From contig JAKMGP010000298.1 in NCBI GenBank assembly GCA_022424905.1, positions 1 through 64,000 of the forward strand: a stretch of DNA of 64,000 nucleotides, read 5' to 3'. Every line of letters starts with the position of its first letter. Position 1 is the stretch's first letter. Source of the stretch: Akkermansiaceae bacterium. GTDB taxonomy: Bacteria > Verrucomicrobiota > Verrucomicrobiia > Verrucomicrobiales > Akkermansiaceae. The notes under the pieces are model-generated. The model searched no databases. It worked only from the letters and a program-made list of their open reading frames with translations, and was not told the origin of the DNA. Made by a program: the position numbers and the translations under genes. Positions 62,417-64,000 of this stretch are shown here, piece by piece.

Positions 62417-63676
62417 ATGAGTTCCCTGCAAAATCCCCACAACTTGATCGTGATCGGAGGCGGTGCAGCAGGCTTTTTTGGAGCCATCTCCGCGGCCCAA
62501 GCTGGGCTTCAAAACATCCTCATTCTAGAACGTGGACCAGAAATCCTAACCAAAGTCCGTATCTCTGGCGGTGGCCGATGTAATGTGACCCATAACTGCT
62601 ACGAACCCCGCGAACTCGTCGAAAACTATCCCCGTGGAATCAAAAATCTCATGGGCGCTTTTCATCGATTCCAACCAGCCGATACCATCACCTGGTTCGA
62701 AGGCCAAGGCGTTGAGATCAAAGTCGAAGCGGACGGCCGCATGTTCCCCACTACTGACAAGTCCGAAACCGTCATCAACGCCCTCACTTCCGCCGCCCGA
62801 GAAAATAACGTGGCATGGCACACCCGCTGCGGAGTGGAAAAGGTTCGTAAGAGCAACGATCTCTTCGAACTTAAAACAACTAATGGCCTAACCTACTTCA
62901 CGAAGTCACTTCTCGTCGCCACTGGCGGGATTCGTAGTGAGCACGCCCGCATTCCAGCCGAAGACCTTGGGCACAAATTGAGCGATCCTGTCCCCTCACT
63001 CTTCACCTTCAAGATCGAAGACTATCGCCTTCACGGACTCCCCGGAGTCTCCGTGCCTAACGCTTCGCTCCGAACCGGAAAAATTGAAACGCAAGGACCT
63101 CTCCTCATCACCCATTGGGGCCTCAGCGGTCCAGCCACTTTAAAAGCCTCAGCCTGGGGAGCGCGTGAACTCTCAAAAAGCGACTACCACTTCACTCTCG
63201 AAATCAATTGGACTGGAAACGAAACCCCTGATTCCCTTGAGAGTAAATTTGACGAGCAACGTCGTGAATACGGAAAACGAAAAGTCGCAAAACGCAGTAT
63301 TATTGACGGCATTACCCACCGTCTCTGGCAACGCCTAACCGAAACAGCGAAGATCACCGAGGCGACAACTTGGGCCAACCTCACCCGAGATCAGTCGAGC
63401 CAGCTCGCTCGCGAATTAGCCGCTGCAAAATTCAAAGTCACCGGAAAAAGCCTCAATAAAGAAGAATTTGTGACCTGCGGCGGAGTCTCGCTCGATGACC
63501 TGAACTTAAAAACGATGGAAAGCAAATCTGTTCCAAACCTTTACTTTTCCGGTGAAGTTCTCGATATCGACGGAGTTACCGGCGGTTTCAATTTTCAGTC
63601 CGCCTGGACCACTGGGCATCTCGCAGGTCTCGCTATCAATGAACGCCTGCATTGCAATTCCAGCGGGATGGTCTAA
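62417..63676 (+). CDS. HI0933/YhiN-family flavoprotein
   Basis: 419 aa. A Rossmann FAD-binding motif at the start (LIVIGGGAAGFFGAISAAQAG), the family-specific RISGGGRCNVTHNCYEP, GRMFPTTDKSETVINAL, LLVATGGIR, and a C-terminal EFVTCGGVSLDDLNLKTMESK followed by GEVLDIDGVTGGFNFQSAW. The family is annotated as putative NAD(P)/FAD oxidoreductase (BaiN-like in some gut bacteria); the reaction is unknown for most members. ATG 62417 is chosen over TTG 62405. Confidence 0.9.
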   Translation: MSSLQNPHNLIVIGGGAAGFFGAISAAQAGLQNILILERGPEILTKVRISGGGRCNVTHNCYEPRELVENYPRGIKNLMGAFHRFQPADTITWFEGQGVEIKVEADGRMFPTTDKSETVINALTSAARENNVAWHTRCGVEKVRKSNDLFELKTTNGLTYFTKSLLVATGGIRSEHARIPAEDLGHKLSDPVPSLFTFKIEDYRLHGLPGVSVPNASLRTGKIETQGPLLITHWGLSGPATLKASAWGARELSKSDYHFTLEINWTGNETPDSLESKFDEQRREYGKRKVAKRSIIDGITHRLWQRLTETAKITEATTWANLTRDQSSQLARELAAAKFKVTGKSLNKEEFVTCGGVSLDDLNLKTMESKSVPNLYFSGEVLDIDGVTGGFNFQSAWTTGHLAGLAINERLHCNSSGMV

Positions 63677-63685
63677 ATCATCGCC

Positions 63686-64000
63686 ATGAGTAATTCGAAC
63701 CCCTTTCTTAGCCAAGATTTCAAAATCAAATGGTCGACCCTGACTCCCGATCAGATTAAAGCCGGCGTCACCAAAGCTATTGAAATCGGCAAAAACAACA
63801 TCAATGCCGTTAAAACGATCACGCCTGACGAAGCCAGCTTTGAAAATACTTTTGGCGCCCTAGAGTCTGCCACCGACGATCTAGACCGTTCCTGGGGCCG
63901 CGTGAACCATCTCGATTCCGTCGCCAACTCCGATGAACTCCGTGAGGCTCTCAACGAAATGCTTCCAATCGTCTCGGAATTCTCTTCATCCATCTCGCTC
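63686..64000 (+). CDS. M3-family oligopeptidase, N-terminal part
   Basis: The first 105 residues of a gene running off the window. SNPFLSQDFKIKWSTLTPDQIKAGVTKAIE, then FENTFGALESATDDLDRSWGRVNHLDSVANSDELREALNEMLPIVSEFSSS, match the N-terminal helical region of oligopeptidase A (PrlC)-type M3 metallopeptidases. The catalytic HExxH would lie beyond the window end. ATG at 63686, 9 nt after the preceding stop, so the two genes may be co-transcribed. Confidence 0.8.
   Translation, partial: MSNSNPFLSQDFKIKWSTLTPDQIKAGVTKAIEIGKNNINAVKTITPDEASFENTFGALESATDDLDRSWGRVNHLDSVANSDELREALNEMLPIVSEFSSSISL

Overview
The window looks like chromosomal DNA of a Verrucomicrobiota bacterium (probably Verrucomicrobiales, Gram-negative, likely aquatic). 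This rests on gene content read from the sequence. There are two DUF1549/DUF1553 cytochrome proteins, each followed by a Tat-exported DUF1501 protein. There is also a DUF2231-cytochrome-LRR fusion, a tricorn-type protease, a secreted sulfatase, a SGNH-DUF1080 protein, MlaFD and LspA. These families cluster in Planctomycetota and Verrucomicrobiota. I see no rRNA, tRNA, CRISPR, insertion sequence or prophage. Genes are densely packed, and most start codons lack a visible Shine-Dalgarno motif.

Layout. 1-7.1 kb: a Pro/Ala-rich HEAT-repeat membrane protein, an NhaC-type antiporter, asnS, then rpmI-rplT and pheS. 7.3-11.6 kb: the first DUF1549/1553 + DUF1501 pair. 11.7-15.2 kb: the sdhCAB operon. 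15.4-18.7 kb: a tricorn-like protease. 18.7-20.6 kb: fabI followed by two small membrane proteins, on the minus strand. 20.9-24.8 kb: the second DUF1549/1553 + DUF1501 pair. 25.0-30.2 kb: a two-gene permease/His-rich module, a MoxR ATPase and an AsmA-like protein. 30.3-31.6 kb: avtA. 31.7-38.6 kb: a plus-strand run holding a secreted FAD oxidoreductase, a NosR-like FMN/Fe-S membrane protein, a methyltransferase, DUF2238, an RluA-type pseudouridine synthase and DUF2062. 38.6-42.5 kb: nrnA-truB-lspA and recA, on the minus strand. 43-45.8 kb: a Dabb protein and a large TPR protein. 45.8-52.6 kb: a five-gene minus-strand operon of a class A penicillin-binding protein, a zinc-ribbon membrane protein, a conserved protein of unknown function, a small lipoprotein and a CPA1 antiporter. 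52.6-64 kb: a MidA-like methyltransferase, the cytochrome-LRR protein, a CxxC protein, dus, a PUR-domain protein, a sulfatase, SGNH-DUF1080, mlaD-mlaF, a HI0933-type flavoprotein and the start of an M3 oligopeptidase.

Two groups stand out as possible undescribed systems. The first is the 45.8-52.6 kb operon. Its penicillin-binding protein keeps the glycosyltransferase motifs but has lost the SxxK and SxN residues of the transpeptidase site, and it is packed with three uncharacterised proteins and an ion antiporter. The second is the 31.7-36.3 kb run, where an exported FAD oxidoreductase flanked by beta-sandwich domains sits next to a membrane protein with two FMN-attachment motifs and two CxxxCP motifs. 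That suggests electron delivery across the membrane to an extracytoplasmic flavoenzyme. Non-coding signals worth testing are a hairpin-rich block between recA and the Dabb gene, a GC-rich folded element ahead of the sulfatase gene, and a hairpin series in the rpmI-rplT spacer. All functional statements are by family recognition from reading; no database search was run.
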